A stretch of 37,775 nt of DNA from Campylobacterales bacterium (GTDB taxonomy: Bacteria; Campylobacterota; Campylobacteria; Campylobacterales; Nitratiruptoraceae), in NCBI GenBank assembly GCA_027024145.1, contig JALVTF010000040.1, positions 1-37,775 on the forward strand, given 5' to 3'. Shown piece after piece: positions 1 through 9,381 of the stretch. Both the position numbers and the translations under genes were made by a program. The notes beneath the pieces are model-generated. The model saw only the letters and a list, made by a program, of their open reading frames with translations. It had not been told where the DNA came from and made no database searches. How positions within the stretch are numbered: the first letter of the stretch is position 1; the number at the start of each line of letters is the position of its first letter.

Positions 1-2
1 CC

Positions 3-1196
3 CAAAACCGCTTCTTGCAAGAGTATATGGACTATTTCGGCGTCCAGTTCCAACGTCTTGGCTCTTTGCAAGAGACACTCGAGAGCGGTAAAAAATCGAA
101 CTTCGCACTTCTTGATTTCGACTACGTCAAGCCCGTGCAGGTCAAACAGTTTTTCATGAACAAAGTCCCCGTAGCGCTCGTCTCCAAAGTCACCAAAAAG
201 CGCACGGTCCAAGAGCTCATGTCCAAACTCATCAAAAACATCAATGAACCCGTCAACTTCACGAAACTCAAAGAGCTGCTGGACTACTACGTCTCACACG
301 CCAAAGAGATCAGCAACAAATCCTCTATCGTGGCACTGCCACAAAACGTCAAGTTCCGCGCTAAGGCACTTGTAGCCGAGGATAATGTCATCAACCAAAA
401 GCTTATCAAAAAGACTCTCGAAGACTATGGCCTCCAAGTAGACCTCGCCGACAACGGCCTCGAAGCGCTGGAGAAATTCAAACAAAACAACTACGACATT
501 ATCTTTATGGATATTCAGATGCCCGTCAAAGACGGTATCGAAGCGATGCAAGAGATACATCTGTACGAAAAAGAGATGAAGCGCATCCCCACCCCTATCA
601 TCGCCCTCACCGCCCATGCGCTCAAAGGCGATCGTGAGCGCTTTATGAATAAGGGCTTCGATGAGTACATCACCAAACCTATCAACAGAAAAGATGTGGA
701 GACGATTCTCAAAGCTTTCTTGCCCGATAAAAAGTACATCCCGCAAGCCGAGGAGATAGAGCAAGAACAGAACACCCAAGAAACTCAAGCAAACGAAGAG
801 CCACGAGAGGTGAAAAAGAGCGGATACGATTTTGACATCTTGCTTTTGAAAAAGAGTCCTCTCGAAGCGAAACTCTTCGCAAACGTGCTCAAATCTTTGG
901 GCTATAGCGTCGATATGGCACTGGATCTCGATGATTTCAAGCAGCGACTCGAGCAGCGCAGATATAAAATCGCTTTTATCGACAAAGAATCGGATGAGTA
1001 CAATTTCCACATCATCCGCGCACTGCGCGAAATCGCACCCGATACGAAATTCGTACTGCTCGTAGAACCAAGCTACGATATCGCATCACTCACTACACTC
1101 GAAAAAGAGTTCTACGACGACGTGATGCGCAACATCATCAAAAAAGATTTCTTCAAAACCGAAATCGAAAAACTCTACCAGAAAGAAGAGGTATGA
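3..1196 (+). CDS. C-terminal part of a hybrid sensor histidine kinase with tandem receiver domains (5' end outside window)
   Basis: The reading frame is open from the first bases, so the gene starts upstream and only its last ~398 codons are visible. Three receiver-like modules follow each other. The first (to about nt 290) is degenerate. The second (about nt 360-720) is a full REC domain with the acidic pair in AEDN, phospho-acceptor Asp in FMDIQMP (codon 510-512), Thr in ALTAH and Lys in TKPI. The third (about nt 825-1180) is degenerate: it keeps an Asp in FIDKE but has Lys-Lys where the acidic pair should be. A low-complexity Gln/Glu linker separates the second and third. This layout is typical of the C-terminus of large hybrid kinases; no HisKA or ATPase domain is in the window, so the kinase part is inferred. 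The stop overlaps the next gene as ATGA, suggesting co-translation with the CheY-like regulator. Confidence 0.8.
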   Translation, partial: QNRFLQEYMDYFGVQFQRLGSLQETLESGKKSNFALLDFDYVKPVQVKQFFMNKVPVALVSKVTKKRTVQELMSKLIKNINEPVNFTKLKELLDYYVSHAKEISNKSSIVALPQNVKFRAKALVAEDNVINQKLIKKTLEDYGLQVDLADNGLEALEKFKQNNYDIIFMDIQMPVKDGIEAMQEIHLYEKEMKRIPTPIIALTAHALKGDRERFMNKGFDEYITKPINRKDVETILKAFLPDKKYIPQAEEIEQEQNTQETQANEEPREVKKSGYDFDILLLKKSPLEAKLFANVLKSLGYSVDMALDLDDFKQRLEQRRYKIAFIDKESDEYNFHIIRALREIAPDTKFVLLVEPSYDIASLTTLEKEFYDDVMRNIIKKDFFKTEIEKLYQKEEV

Positions 1197-1567
1197 AAGA
1201 ACAGCTCAAAGTACTCTATGTAGACGATGATCTCATCAATCGCAAACTGCTTGCGAAAATTCTTCATAAAAACCCGGCGATCTATGAAGCTCTCGAAGCA
1301 AAAGACGGACAGGAAGCGCTGGAGATTCTCAACAAAAACCGCGATGTCAACTTCGTACTTCTCGATATCATCATGCCGCGCCTCGATGGCATCGCGACTC
1401 TCGAAGCGATGCGAAAAGATCCGCGCTTCAAAGACATTCCCGTCGTGGTACTGAGCACCGACGATACACAAAAGACACGTGCTATCGAAGCCGGCGCCAA
1501 CGACTTTATCAACAAACCCATCAAAGAATCTGATCTCAATGAGAAAATAGAGAAGTACTCCCTCTAA
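1193..1567 (+). CDS. Single-domain CheY-like response regulator
   Basis: This 124-residue protein is a stand-alone receiver domain. The expected residues are all present: acidic pocket D11-D12-D13, phospho-acceptor D58 in LLDIIMP, S88 in VLSTDD and K108 in INKPI. It has no output domain, so it probably signals by protein contact or acts as a phosphate relay or sink. The ATG overlaps the stop of the hybrid kinase gene (ATGA), so it is the likely partner of that kinase. Its stop overlaps the stop of lon on the other strand by 4 nt (CTAA). Whether it acts on the flagellar motor cannot be told from sequence; the neighbours do not include chemotaxis genes. Confidence 0.88.
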   Translation: MKEQLKVLYVDDDLINRKLLAKILHKNPAIYEALEAKDGQEALEILNKNRDVNFVLLDIIMPRLDGIATLEAMRKDPRFKDIPVVVLSTDDTQKTRAIEAGANDFINKPIKESDLNEKIEKYSL

Positions 1568-3981
1568 AGGAGTGCTTCGGCAAGAACCTCTTCTATCGTC
1601 GTAACGGGAACTATCTTGAGATTTTCCACCACTTCGGCTGGGATATCGTCGAGATCTCTATCGTAGTTTTTCTTAGGAATGAGCACCTTTTTGATCTTCG
1701 CTTTATAGGCTGCGATGAGTTTTTCTTTGAGTCCACCGATGGGCAGCACTCTTCCCGTTAGCGTCAATTCTCCCGTCATCGCCACATCGTTGCGCACCCT
1801 GCGTTCACTGAGAATCGAAGCGATGGATGTGGCCATGGTGATACCGGCACTCGGTCCATCTTTTGGCGTGGCGCCTTCGGGGATGTGCAGATGGATATCG
1901 TAGCGGCGGTACACTTCACTGGCATCGAGCTGTTTCTTCTCCTCTTTCTCTTTGGCCGTTTTGGGAATGACATCTTGTTCGATAGGCAGTTTGCCCTGAT
2001 CAATGAGGACTTTTACCACACTATAGGCTATGCTGGCAGACTCCTTCATCACCTCTCCCAGGCGTCCCGTGAGCTGGAGGCTTCCTTTGCCTTTGATTTT
2101 GATAGATTCGATTCTGAGCACATCGCCGCCTACGGCTGTCCAGGCCAAGCCGTTGACCACACCCACTTGCGGCTCTTTTTCGATGGTCTCTATCTCAAAA
2201 ACCGGTTTTTCGAGATACTTGTCGAGATTTTTGAGGGTTACGGAGACCTTCTTGATCTCGGGATTTTGGAGTATCTCCTTGGCCGCTTTACGGATGATAT
2301 CCGCGATGCGGCGGCGAAGGTTGCGCACACCCGCTTCGCGCGTATACTTTTCGATGATCGCTTCGAGGGCGGATTTACTGATGCTCAGTTCACTACGCTT
2401 GAGACCGTGCTTTTTGAGCTCTTGGGGTATAAGGTAGCGTTTGGCGATTTCGAACTTCTCGCTCGGCGTGTAGGAACTGAGGAATATAAACTCCATCCTA
2501 TCGCGAAGAGGCGCGGGGATATAGCCCACATCGTTTGCCGTAGCGATAAAGATGACGTTGCTCAAATCGATGCTGAAATTGAGATAGTAGTCGCGAAAGT
2601 GCGTATTTTGCTCGGGATCGAGGATTTCTAACAAAGCGGATGTAGGGTCTCCACGCATATTGCGCCCCACTTTGTCGATTTCATCCAGCACCATCACAGG
2701 ATCCATCTCTTTAGCTTCTATGAGCCCTTGGACGATGCGCCCAGGCATCGCGCCTATGTAGGTGCGGCGATGGCCCCTGAGTTCATTCACGTCTTCAAGA
2801 CCTCCAAGTGCTATACGTACCAGCGGACGCTTGAGTGCGGTAGCTATCGAGTTCGCAAGTGAAGTCTTCCCTATCCCTGGAGGTCCTGCGAAGCAGAGGA
2901 TCGCGCCACTCCCTTTTTGCTTCTTGATGCCGCGCAGCTCCAAAAGCTCCTTGACGGCGAAGTACTCCACGATGCGCTCTTTGGGTTTTTCGAGTCCGTA
3001 GTGGTCTTTATCCAGCTCACGCTGCACATCTTCGATATCGAGCTTCTTTTTCGAATACTTGCCAAAAGGTACTTCCAGCACCCAGTCCAGATAGGTCTGA
3101 ATTACCACCGCTTCGGCACTATCTGGATGCATCCTAGCATAGCGATCGATCTGTTTTTTGATCTCTTTATAGGCCTCTTCCGTCAGGTAGGGCTCGATGG
3201 CATCCAGTTTTTTCTGGTACTCCTCGATCTCTTCCTCTTTTTGGGTATCGACACCCAGCTCTTTTTGGATCTGCTTGAGTTGCTCTTTGAGAAAGTATTC
3301 ACGATTGGCCTGCTCGAGGCGGGAGTTGACTTTGCTTTTGATCTCCTTTTGGAGCTTGCTCTGCTCTATCTCTTCGCTCACGGCATCGATGAGGAGCATG
3401 AGACGCTTTTCCACATCCTCCTCGATGAACATCTCATAAGCGCGATCTTTCTTGAGCTTAAGCACGGAGCTCACGAGATCTGCAATGCGATTGGGCTCGT
3501 GGTTCTCTTCGATGGTACGCACCAGATCTTGCGGGAAGGAGCTGTTGACGCTGGCAAGCGTGCGGATCTTTTCACGCAGCACCTCCAAAAGCGCGTCGAT
3601 TTTGATCTCGTTGTAGGGCTTGGACTCGATCACATCCACCACTGCCATGAGCGGCTTTTTGGAGACGTGTTCTATGATGCGCCCGCGTGCAAGCCCTTGG
3701 AAAAGGAGCTTGACACGTCCGTCTGGGAGATTGACCTTGCGCATCACGGAGCCGATGACGCCAGCCGGGTAGATAGCGTCGAAACTACGCTCTCCTTCAT
3801 GCCCCTCTTTTGAGGGCACCACGAGGATGAGGCTGTTATCTTGGAGTGCCTTCTCGGCTGCTATGATATTCGCTTCGTCACTAATGAAAATGGGCGAAAT
3901 CATGAAGGGGTATAGAAATATGTCATCCTCTACAATCACGGGAAGTGTCGTAGGAAAAGCACTATAATCACTCAGTTGCAT
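1564..3981 (-). CDS. lon: ATP-dependent protease Lon
   Basis: This 805-residue protein has the three-part architecture of LonA, a cytoplasmic AAA+ serine protease that degrades misfolded and regulatory proteins. It has an N-terminal substrate-binding domain (about residues 10-200), a coiled-coil linker rich in Lys/Glu, an AAA+ module with Walker [10 protein letters not shown] (Lys372) and Walker [10 protein letters not shown], and a C-terminal protease domain. The Ser-Lys dyad is visible as S711 in DGPSAG and K754 in GGLKEK. The length is normal for the family. It lies 8 bp downstream of bamD on the same strand and is probably transcribed from the promoter upstream of bamD. Lon next to bamD is a gene order I recall from Campylobacter. 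No heat-shock operator such as an HrcA or HspR site was recognised. Confidence 0.97.
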   Translation of the reverse strand: MQLSDYSAFPTTLPVIVEDDIFLYPFMISPIFISDEANIIAAEKALQDNSLILVVPSKEGHEGERSFDAIYPAGVIGSVMRKVNLPDGRVKLLFQGLARGRIIEHVSKKPLMAVVDVIESKPYNEIKIDALLEVLREKIRTLASVNSSFPQDLVRTIEENHEPNRIADLVSSVLKLKKDRAYEMFIEEDVEKRLMLLIDAVSEEIEQSKLQKEIKSKVNSRLEQANREYFLKEQLKQIQKELGVDTQKEEEIEEYQKKLDAIEPYLTEEAYKEIKKQIDRYARMHPDSAEAVVIQTYLDWVLEVPFGKYSKKKLDIEDVQRELDKDHYGLEKPKERIVEYFAVKELLELRGIKKQKGSGAILCFAGPPGIGKTSLANSIATALKRPLVRIALGGLEDVNELRGHRRTYIGAMPGRIVQGLIEAKEMDPVMVLDEIDKVGRNMRGDPTSALLEILDPEQNTHFRDYYLNFSIDLSNVIFIATANDVGYIPAPLRDRMEFIFLSSYTPSEKFEIAKRYLIPQELKKHGLKRSELSISKSALEAIIEKYTREAGVRNLRRRIADIIRKAAKEILQNPEIKKVSVTLKNLDKYLEKPVFEIETIEKEPQVGVVNGLAWTAVGGDVLRIESIKIKGKGSLQLTGRLGEVMKESASIAYSVVKVLIDQGKLPIEQDVIPKTAKEKEEKKQLDASEVYRRYDIHLHIPEGATPKDGPSAGITMATSIASILSERRVRNDVAMTGELTLTGRVLPIGGLKEKLIAAYKAKIKKVLIPKKNYDRDLDDIPAEVVENLKIVPVTTIEEVLAEALL

Positions 3982-3989
3982 ATCTTCTC

Positions 3990-4628
3990 CTACCAGTTGA
4001 TGATATAGTCATACCAGGATTTGGGCACAGAGATCTCGTTTTTGTCTATCCAGTAGTTCTCTATTTTTTGGCGATAGATTTCTGCGGCTTTGGTTTTGCC
4101 ACGACGCTCGTAGAGTTTGGCGATGCTGCTATCGAGGACATACTGAGCCAAATAGAGCTTCGTCAGGATCGTATCCACCAAAGGCGTAAAAGGGCTATCG
4201 GGATAGCGCTGCTCATACTTTTTGGCTTCTTGTATCGTCTCACGCAAAAGCTTTTGGTCGCGATTGATACTCTTAAAGCCCAAAAACGAGGCCTTGATTT
4301 TGAGATATTTCGCAAATTCGGTATCTTCGGCATCGGCATAGCGCTTGATATATTCATCGAGATAGTACTTTGCCAAAAGATACTCCTCCTCATCCATGTG
4401 CGCCATCGCAAGCATCAGCGTCGCCTCTTTGAGCAGCGGCGAAGCGAAGTGTTCGCTCTGGAGCGAAGTGTAGTACTCGTCCGCTTTGTCGAGGTTTTCG
4501 TTGCTTACATAGTAGAGTATTTTTTGATACCAGTAGATATCGGATTTATTGTATTCGGGAGCCTCTTTTGTCGAACAGCCTGCAAAAAAGAGCAAACCCG
4601 TAAACACCACAGCGAAGATTCGTTTCAT
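3990..4628 (-). CDS. bamD: Outer membrane assembly lipoprotein BamD
   Basis: This 212-residue lipoprotein has a signal peptide ending in the lipobox LFFAGC, so Cys18 would be acylated. The rest is helical with TPR-like pairs (for example residues 35-60 and 70-95), as expected of BamD/ComL/YfiO, the essential partner of BamA in inserting beta-barrel proteins into the outer membrane. Aromatic-rich helices such as [10 protein letters not shown] and the spacing YLDEYIKRY fit the family. The ATG is preceded by an AGAGG ribosome site. A TATAAT box lies about 30 bp upstream of the start. Together with lon it forms a two-gene unit divergent from proC. Confidence 0.9.
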   Translation of the reverse strand: MKRIFAVVFTGLLFFAGCSTKEAPEYNKSDIYWYQKILYYVSNENLDKADEYYTSLQSEHFASPLLKEATLMLAMAHMDEEEYLLAKYYLDEYIKRYADAEDTEFAKYLKIKASFLGFKSINRDQKLLRETIQEAKKYEQRYPDSPFTPLVDTILTKLYLAQYVLDSSIAKLYERRGKTKAAEIYRQKIENYWIDKNEISVPKSWYDYIINW

Positions 4629-4646
4629 TTATCCTCTTTTACGAAA

Positions 4647-4695
4647 TTTGCACAATTATAACAAATTTTGTCTGCCTGTGATAAAATTGTGCAAA
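4647..4695. repeat. 11-bp inverted repeat in the bamD/proC divergent promoter region
   Basis: TTTGCACAATT at 4647-4657 is repeated in inverted form as AATTGTGCAAA at 4685-4695, with a 27-bp spacer. The left arm overlaps the -10 box of bamD and the right arm lies at the expected proC transcription start. This could be a two-site operator or a looping site for a regulator shared by both directions. Chance is not excluded in AT-rich DNA. Confidence 0.5.
4655..4660 (-). promoter_or_regulatory. -10 box of the bamD-lon unit
   Basis: The minus strand reads GTTATAATTG, a perfect TATAAT with a T three bases before it. The bamD ATG lies about 26 nt downstream and an AGAGG site sits just before it. No good -35 hexamer is seen, which is usual for the sigma-70 promoters of this phylum. 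Confidence 0.65.
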
Positions 4696-4706
4696 AAGGA
4701 TATACG

Positions 4707-5450
4707 ATGGCCACTATCACCATCATCGGCACCGGAAAAATGGCAGAAGCCATCATCGCCGGCCTGGCTGGCTCGTATGAGACGATCGAAGTCGTGGGTA
4801 GAAACGCCCAAGCACTCCAAAATCTCGCAAGCAAATATCCTATCCAGACAGCTCCTCTCGAAAACTTCGATATCGAGGGCAAAACTGTCATCCTCGCCGT
4901 CAAACCCTATGCACTCGAAGAGGTACGAAAACAGCTTTGCGGTAAAGCCCATATCCTCATCTCCATCCTGGCGGGCACATCCCTCGAAGCACTTCGTAGT
5001 ATCGATGCCCAATACTATGCTCGTGCCATGCCCAATATCGCCGCCTCAAAAAAAGCCTCCACAACGACGATAATGGGAGATAGTGAGGCCAAAGCGAAAG
5101 CTCTTGAAATTTTCGAAAAAATTGGCAAGACTATCGCGGTAGATACCGAAAAAGAGCTTGACATCGCCACGGCTATCGCAGGCAGCGGCCCTGCCTTTTT
5201 GGCACTTGCAGAAGAAGCCATCGTCGATGGCGGTGTAGCATGCGGCCTTACAAGAGAGAGCGCGAAAGCGCTGACCAAAGGCCTCTTTGCCAGCTACGCG
5301 GCACTTGCAGATATGCATCCGGCCGCTATCAAAGAGAGCGTCATGAGTCCGGGAGGCACCACCGCTGCCGGCATCAAAGCTCTGGAAGCGAAAGCCGTAC
5401 GCGCCGCCTTCATCGATGCGATCACCGCGGCATATGAAAGGACAAAATGA
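4707..5450 (+). CDS. proC: Pyrroline-5-carboxylate reductase
   Basis: The 247-residue product catalyses the last step of proline synthesis, NAD(P)H reduction of pyrroline-5-carboxylate, in the cytoplasm. The N-terminus carries the Rossmann motif IIGTGKMAEAI. The C-terminal dimerisation domain has the ProC signature GSGPAFLALAEEA followed by SPGGTTAAGI. The frame is open further upstream from a TTG at 4668, but the ATG at 4707 has AAAAGGA six bases ahead and begins exactly at the family N-terminus, so it is preferred. A GATAAAAT stretch at 4680-4687 is a possible -10 box. Its stop overlaps the start of the large surface protein (ATGA), an unusual coupling of a biosynthetic gene to an envelope operon. 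Confidence 0.95.
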   Translation: MATITIIGTGKMAEAIIAGLAGSYETIEVVGRNAQALQNLASKYPIQTAPLENFDIEGKTVILAVKPYALEEVRKQLCGKAHILISILAGTSLEALRSIDAQYYARAMPNIAASKKASTTTIMGDSEAKAKALEIFEKIGKTIAVDTEKELDIATAIAGSGPAFLALAEEAIVDGGVACGLTRESAKALTKGLFASYAALADMHPAAIKESVMSPGGTTAAGIKALEAKAVRAAFIDAITAAYERTK

Positions 5451-8400
5451 GAAGTTATTTGTTTCTAGTCTTTGTAATAATATTCAACACAGTATTGACT
5501 CTTCCTATTTTTGGTGGTGAAGATTACAACAAAGAAGCAGAGTTTCAATCTGTTTTTTCGCAAATGGTGCGAGGCGACATTAGCGCTACCGGTGCACCTG
5601 TTATCTGCGCCGACAACGGAAATGGACAGTGTGATTGGAATTACGATGGATATCTCTTTGACATCGACCCTTTACCATATAATGAATTAAATAGACCGAA
5701 CTTTTTCAATTCATCCGCAGCGGTGCTCAATCTTCCAGCAGGCGTTACTGGTTCAGATATCATATGGGCAGGGTTATACTGGCAAGGACATATCTTTGGG
5801 CTCGGTTCTCAACAGGATTTCAACAATGCCATTCAAGATTATGACAAAGTAATTTTTATAGACCCCAAAGGGAATTCCCACAATATCACTGCAAATAGAA
5901 CCTATTATTACGGCTATACAGAACGCGAAGTGCTTGAAACGGGAAAAAAAATGGATACAGATTCTTTTATGAAGGCGTAGCAGATGTTACCGATATAGTC
6001 CGGAATACTCTCGACCCTTCTAATCCAGTTTTTGCAGTAGCAAACATAAAAACAACAATGACGAAAGACTACTATATAGACGATAAAAAACTTCACGACT
6101 ATTTTGGTCACGCTGTCAGAGTGCGTTGGGGAAACTGGGGTGGCTGGTCTCTTGTAGTGGTATATAGAAACAGCAACGACCCTTTACAATTTATCTCACT
6201 TTACGACGGATTTAAATTTTTGATTCCTCCTTTTGGATATAAGGCAGAATTGGAAATCAAACTCCCAGATAATAGTTTTTATACACCACCATATGGAGAT
6301 ATTAAATCCAAAACAATTATTTTTAGTGCAGGTGCCGAAAGAAAAATCGATACAGATTATCTCTATATCTATAACAAAGACGAAGGTTACAAAACCGTCA
6401 GTAATGCCAAAAACCCCGAAAACAATATCATGAACGACACGATATCATATTTAGGACAAAATATTTCAAACTTTCGTGACTTTAACCCCGGGATAGATTT
6501 AGATGTTTTTGATACGTCAAACATTCTTGCACACGGACAGACAACCACGAAAATCAAAATCACTATGAAAGCGCTTAAAAGTATGGCGGATCAAACGTTT
6601 GTAGGATTTGTGGGCATTGCAAACGAAGTGTACGAACCAAAAATCTGCTATCTTGAGACTCTGTACGACAAAAACGGAAACGAAATCAATGGAACTTCCA
6701 TTGTAAAAATAGGCGACACTCTTACAGCCGAAATGACATTGCGCAATATCGATTACGAAACGGCACGCAATGTCCGTATCATCCGAACGTTTGACGATAA
6801 CGAGACATCGTATGTGACAAACAGTGTTCAGATTAAAGACCTGGGGTATCATAACCTTATACATATAGCAGATAATCACCAGTTAAGCAACGACAATTTA
6901 GAAGTCACCATCGATCAAGGCACAGTAGGTGATGTAAATGAAACCAATGTCACAATCGGTCCGTTCGGTCTAGGAGATGATAATGAGTTTCCACCTTGGG
7001 AATCAAGTTATCCAGTGTATAAAAAAGAAGCTATACTACGGTATCAATTCCATGCTGAAACAAGTGGCGCGTTAGAAAATATTTACAATACACATTACTA
7101 TTTCAATATTTTCGGATACACAGGTACCGTAGAAGGAACATTGCCGAAATGTACCGACTTCAACAATACCTACATCATCTACGAACCCAATACAGGTGTC
7201 ATCAACGTCACCAATCCAAATTTCTCAGGCTCGCAGGTCTCCACAGACGCCAACAGTTCCCAAAACGCGCTCTATACGCAAGTAGCGGGGACTTCATTTG
7301 CAACTAAAGCAATCGCACTCAAACACCCTCCAGCCCTCAACGAAACGAGCGTACCTCTCAAAAGAAGTCATGCACTCGCGGAACTCGAACTCGTCAAAGC
7401 CATTGGCAATACCGCTTGTAAAAACGCCATCGGCGTACATGTCACGCAAAACGCCAAACAACTTATCTATTTCAATGACCATAACAGCGTCGCAACGACG
7501 TTTACCGCAAAGAAAGCCTCCAGAGGTGTGCGTTTTCGTGCACGGTATTTCAAATGGATCAATCTCATGTCCGACCACTCTGTGCACTGTTTGCACCCCA
7601 ATCAATATAGCTCGCGTTTCCCCGGTGTCCCACAGTGTCTCGTGCGGGGAAACAGCAGATTGAAAGTACGCAAACTCAAAAAGATTTTCGGTCAGAACAA
7701 TCCATGCTTTACAAACGCTCTGGGAAATCCTTGCCGATCCAGCGGTAGAGGCTCACGAGCCCCATACAACAAACACGACGGTACCGACTGTCTGGCATGT
7801 CTAATGGATCACAGCGATCAGGTCTCCTATTCATGCTCTATGGATGCGTTCGCTATCAGACCTGCTACGTACGCGATCGACGTGAACGACACGTTCTTGA
7901 TAGGAAAGCGCTCCTATAGACTCGACATCAATGCCACACCCCTTGGATCGACGCAAAATCTCGCAGACTACAACGTCACTTTTACAAGTTCCAACGCCGA
8001 TACGAACATCACCACAAAACTCTTGCCAAAACCCGGCTGCCAAGGACCGGCCGATGCCAACGAAACCAACAACCTTTCCGGCACGAACGTCGTTTTTTCC
8101 GACGGCGCAGCCTCCACAAACAGCTACACGTTTCATGATATCGGAGAGGTCAATCTCTCCATCGTAGACAACTACTGGACCAAAATCGACCAAAACAAAC
8201 GAGATAGACACAACAATATCGTCAACGACTGTATTCCCAATAGCGCATCCAACTCTCCTTCCAGTGGTAAAGTGGGATGTATGACACGAGGATGGAAAAA
8301 ACTCGAATTTCATCCAAAAGATTTCAATCACACCGTGGCACTGACAAACTTCATCCCGGCTGCATCCTTTACCTATCTCTCGAACGATCCGAACATGTAC

Positions 8401-9381
8401 GCTCGCTATGATATCACCATTACGGCCAGACTCGCTGACGATTCTGCTGCACGTAACTACGTCAAATCCTGCTATGCAAGGGATATCAACTCTACCTTGA
8501 ATCTCCTTAGCAACCAGACGTTGGGCTGGTCGGATATGGCGCATCGCCTCATCTTTTTCGACGATCCTGCACACTACTCTTTGCACGGCCTTGGAGCCGG
8601 AAACAATTATGTGCGTGCAAGCAGCGTCACTTTCGATGTCAAAGAATCTAACTTCACCACAGGCAGCATGGCGACGATTCCTTTGCGTTTCAATATCGAA
8701 CGCAATGTCTCTATACCGGATCTACCAATCATTTTTCATAAAAACGACTACAACATCTCCACGAGCGAAAAACCCTATACAGGCGCCATCAAACTCGTAC
8801 ATGGCGAAGACTTCGATAGAAGCAGCGATACCAATATTACCTTCGTCTATGGAAGGCTCGATACGAACAACGAAGAGCAAAACACTATCACGGGCAGCGA
8901 CGGTAACGTGACCGTGCTCTATGAAATTTACAATCCTCTCTCCGTTGACGCGACGGGCAATATCGTCCCCAAAGTCAATCTCCCGCTTTTTGGCAGCATG
9001 ACGCGCAGTCCCAACAACCCCAACTGGCTCATCAACAATCAACACACACTCGCCGAAGGTAATATCAACAACATCTACTATCAAGGTACCAACGTATTCG
9101 AAACGGGTGCGGGAACGGTACGCATAACCCAAGATAGCTATGCAAACGGTAAACACGCACTCAAGCTTCACTACGGGGGCTCCAATTATCCATATCTTGC
9201 CACGATGGATGTGAATACATCCGACTGGCTCGTGTACAACAAATACAATCAAAATGCTGCAACGGTACCTTTGCATACCAAATTCATACGAGCCGGAAAA
9301 TGGATGGGTGTAGGAAGCGACATCAACGGTACGATAGAATCGAACCAGAGCCAGATAAACAGATATAGGATAGACTGGTGA
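5447..9381 (+). CDS. Large secreted surface protein, probable pilus-tip adhesin; reading frame changes at an A8 tract
   Basis: The first frame (5447-5980) and second frame (open from 5938 to 9381) are parts of one ~1311-residue protein. A -1 shift at the A8 tract 5944-5951 joins ETGKK to NGYRFFYEGVADVTDIV without loss of homology-like sequence. The N-terminus is a signal peptide (MRSYLFLVFVIIFNTVLTLP). Residues ~55-290 carry motifs seen in bacterial surface proteins (DIIWAGLYWQG, ADVTDIV, GWSLVVVY). Residues ~420-480 look like a DUF11-type beta-sandwich (KIGDTLTAEMTLRN). Residues ~715-800 are Cys-rich, ending in SCSMDAFAIRPATYAIDV, and a beta-rich C-terminal half follows. The three next genes encode prepilin-like proteins coupled by 4-nt overlaps, the usual position of PilY1-like tip proteins, though no PilY1 domain is visible. 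The first ~1.7 kb is visibly more AT-rich than the rest. Function is inferred from context only; if not recoded, the gene is broken in this strain. Confidence 0.65.
5944..5951 (+). other. A8 tract: candidate slippage site for a -1 frame change
   Basis: Frame-zero codons read GGA AAA AAA ATG, giving the slippery heptamer A AAA AAA at 5944-5950. Without slippage, translation ends at the TAG at 5978-5980 after 177 residues. A -1 shift, or one extra A in the DNA or RNA, restores the long frame. The options are ribosomal frameshifting, RNA polymerase slippage, a phase-variable tract, a true mutation or a sequencing error. I see no obvious strong stem-loop just downstream. Confidence 0.75.

Noticed and set aside
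1885-3813. Long plus-strand open frames (1885-2631, 2917-3813)
   Set aside because: Both are antisense to lon, whose motifs are intact; composition is typical of a shadow frame.
7780-7830. c-type heme attachment site in the surface protein
   Set aside because: The local order is CLACLMDH, which lacks the CxxCH spacing; no other CxxCH is present in the protein.
6058-9381. A separate gene starting at the ATG at 6058
   Set aside because: No ribosome site precedes it, the frame is open 40 codons further upstream, and those codons carry conserved-looking sequence (YEGVADVTDIV) that belongs with the 5447 frame.
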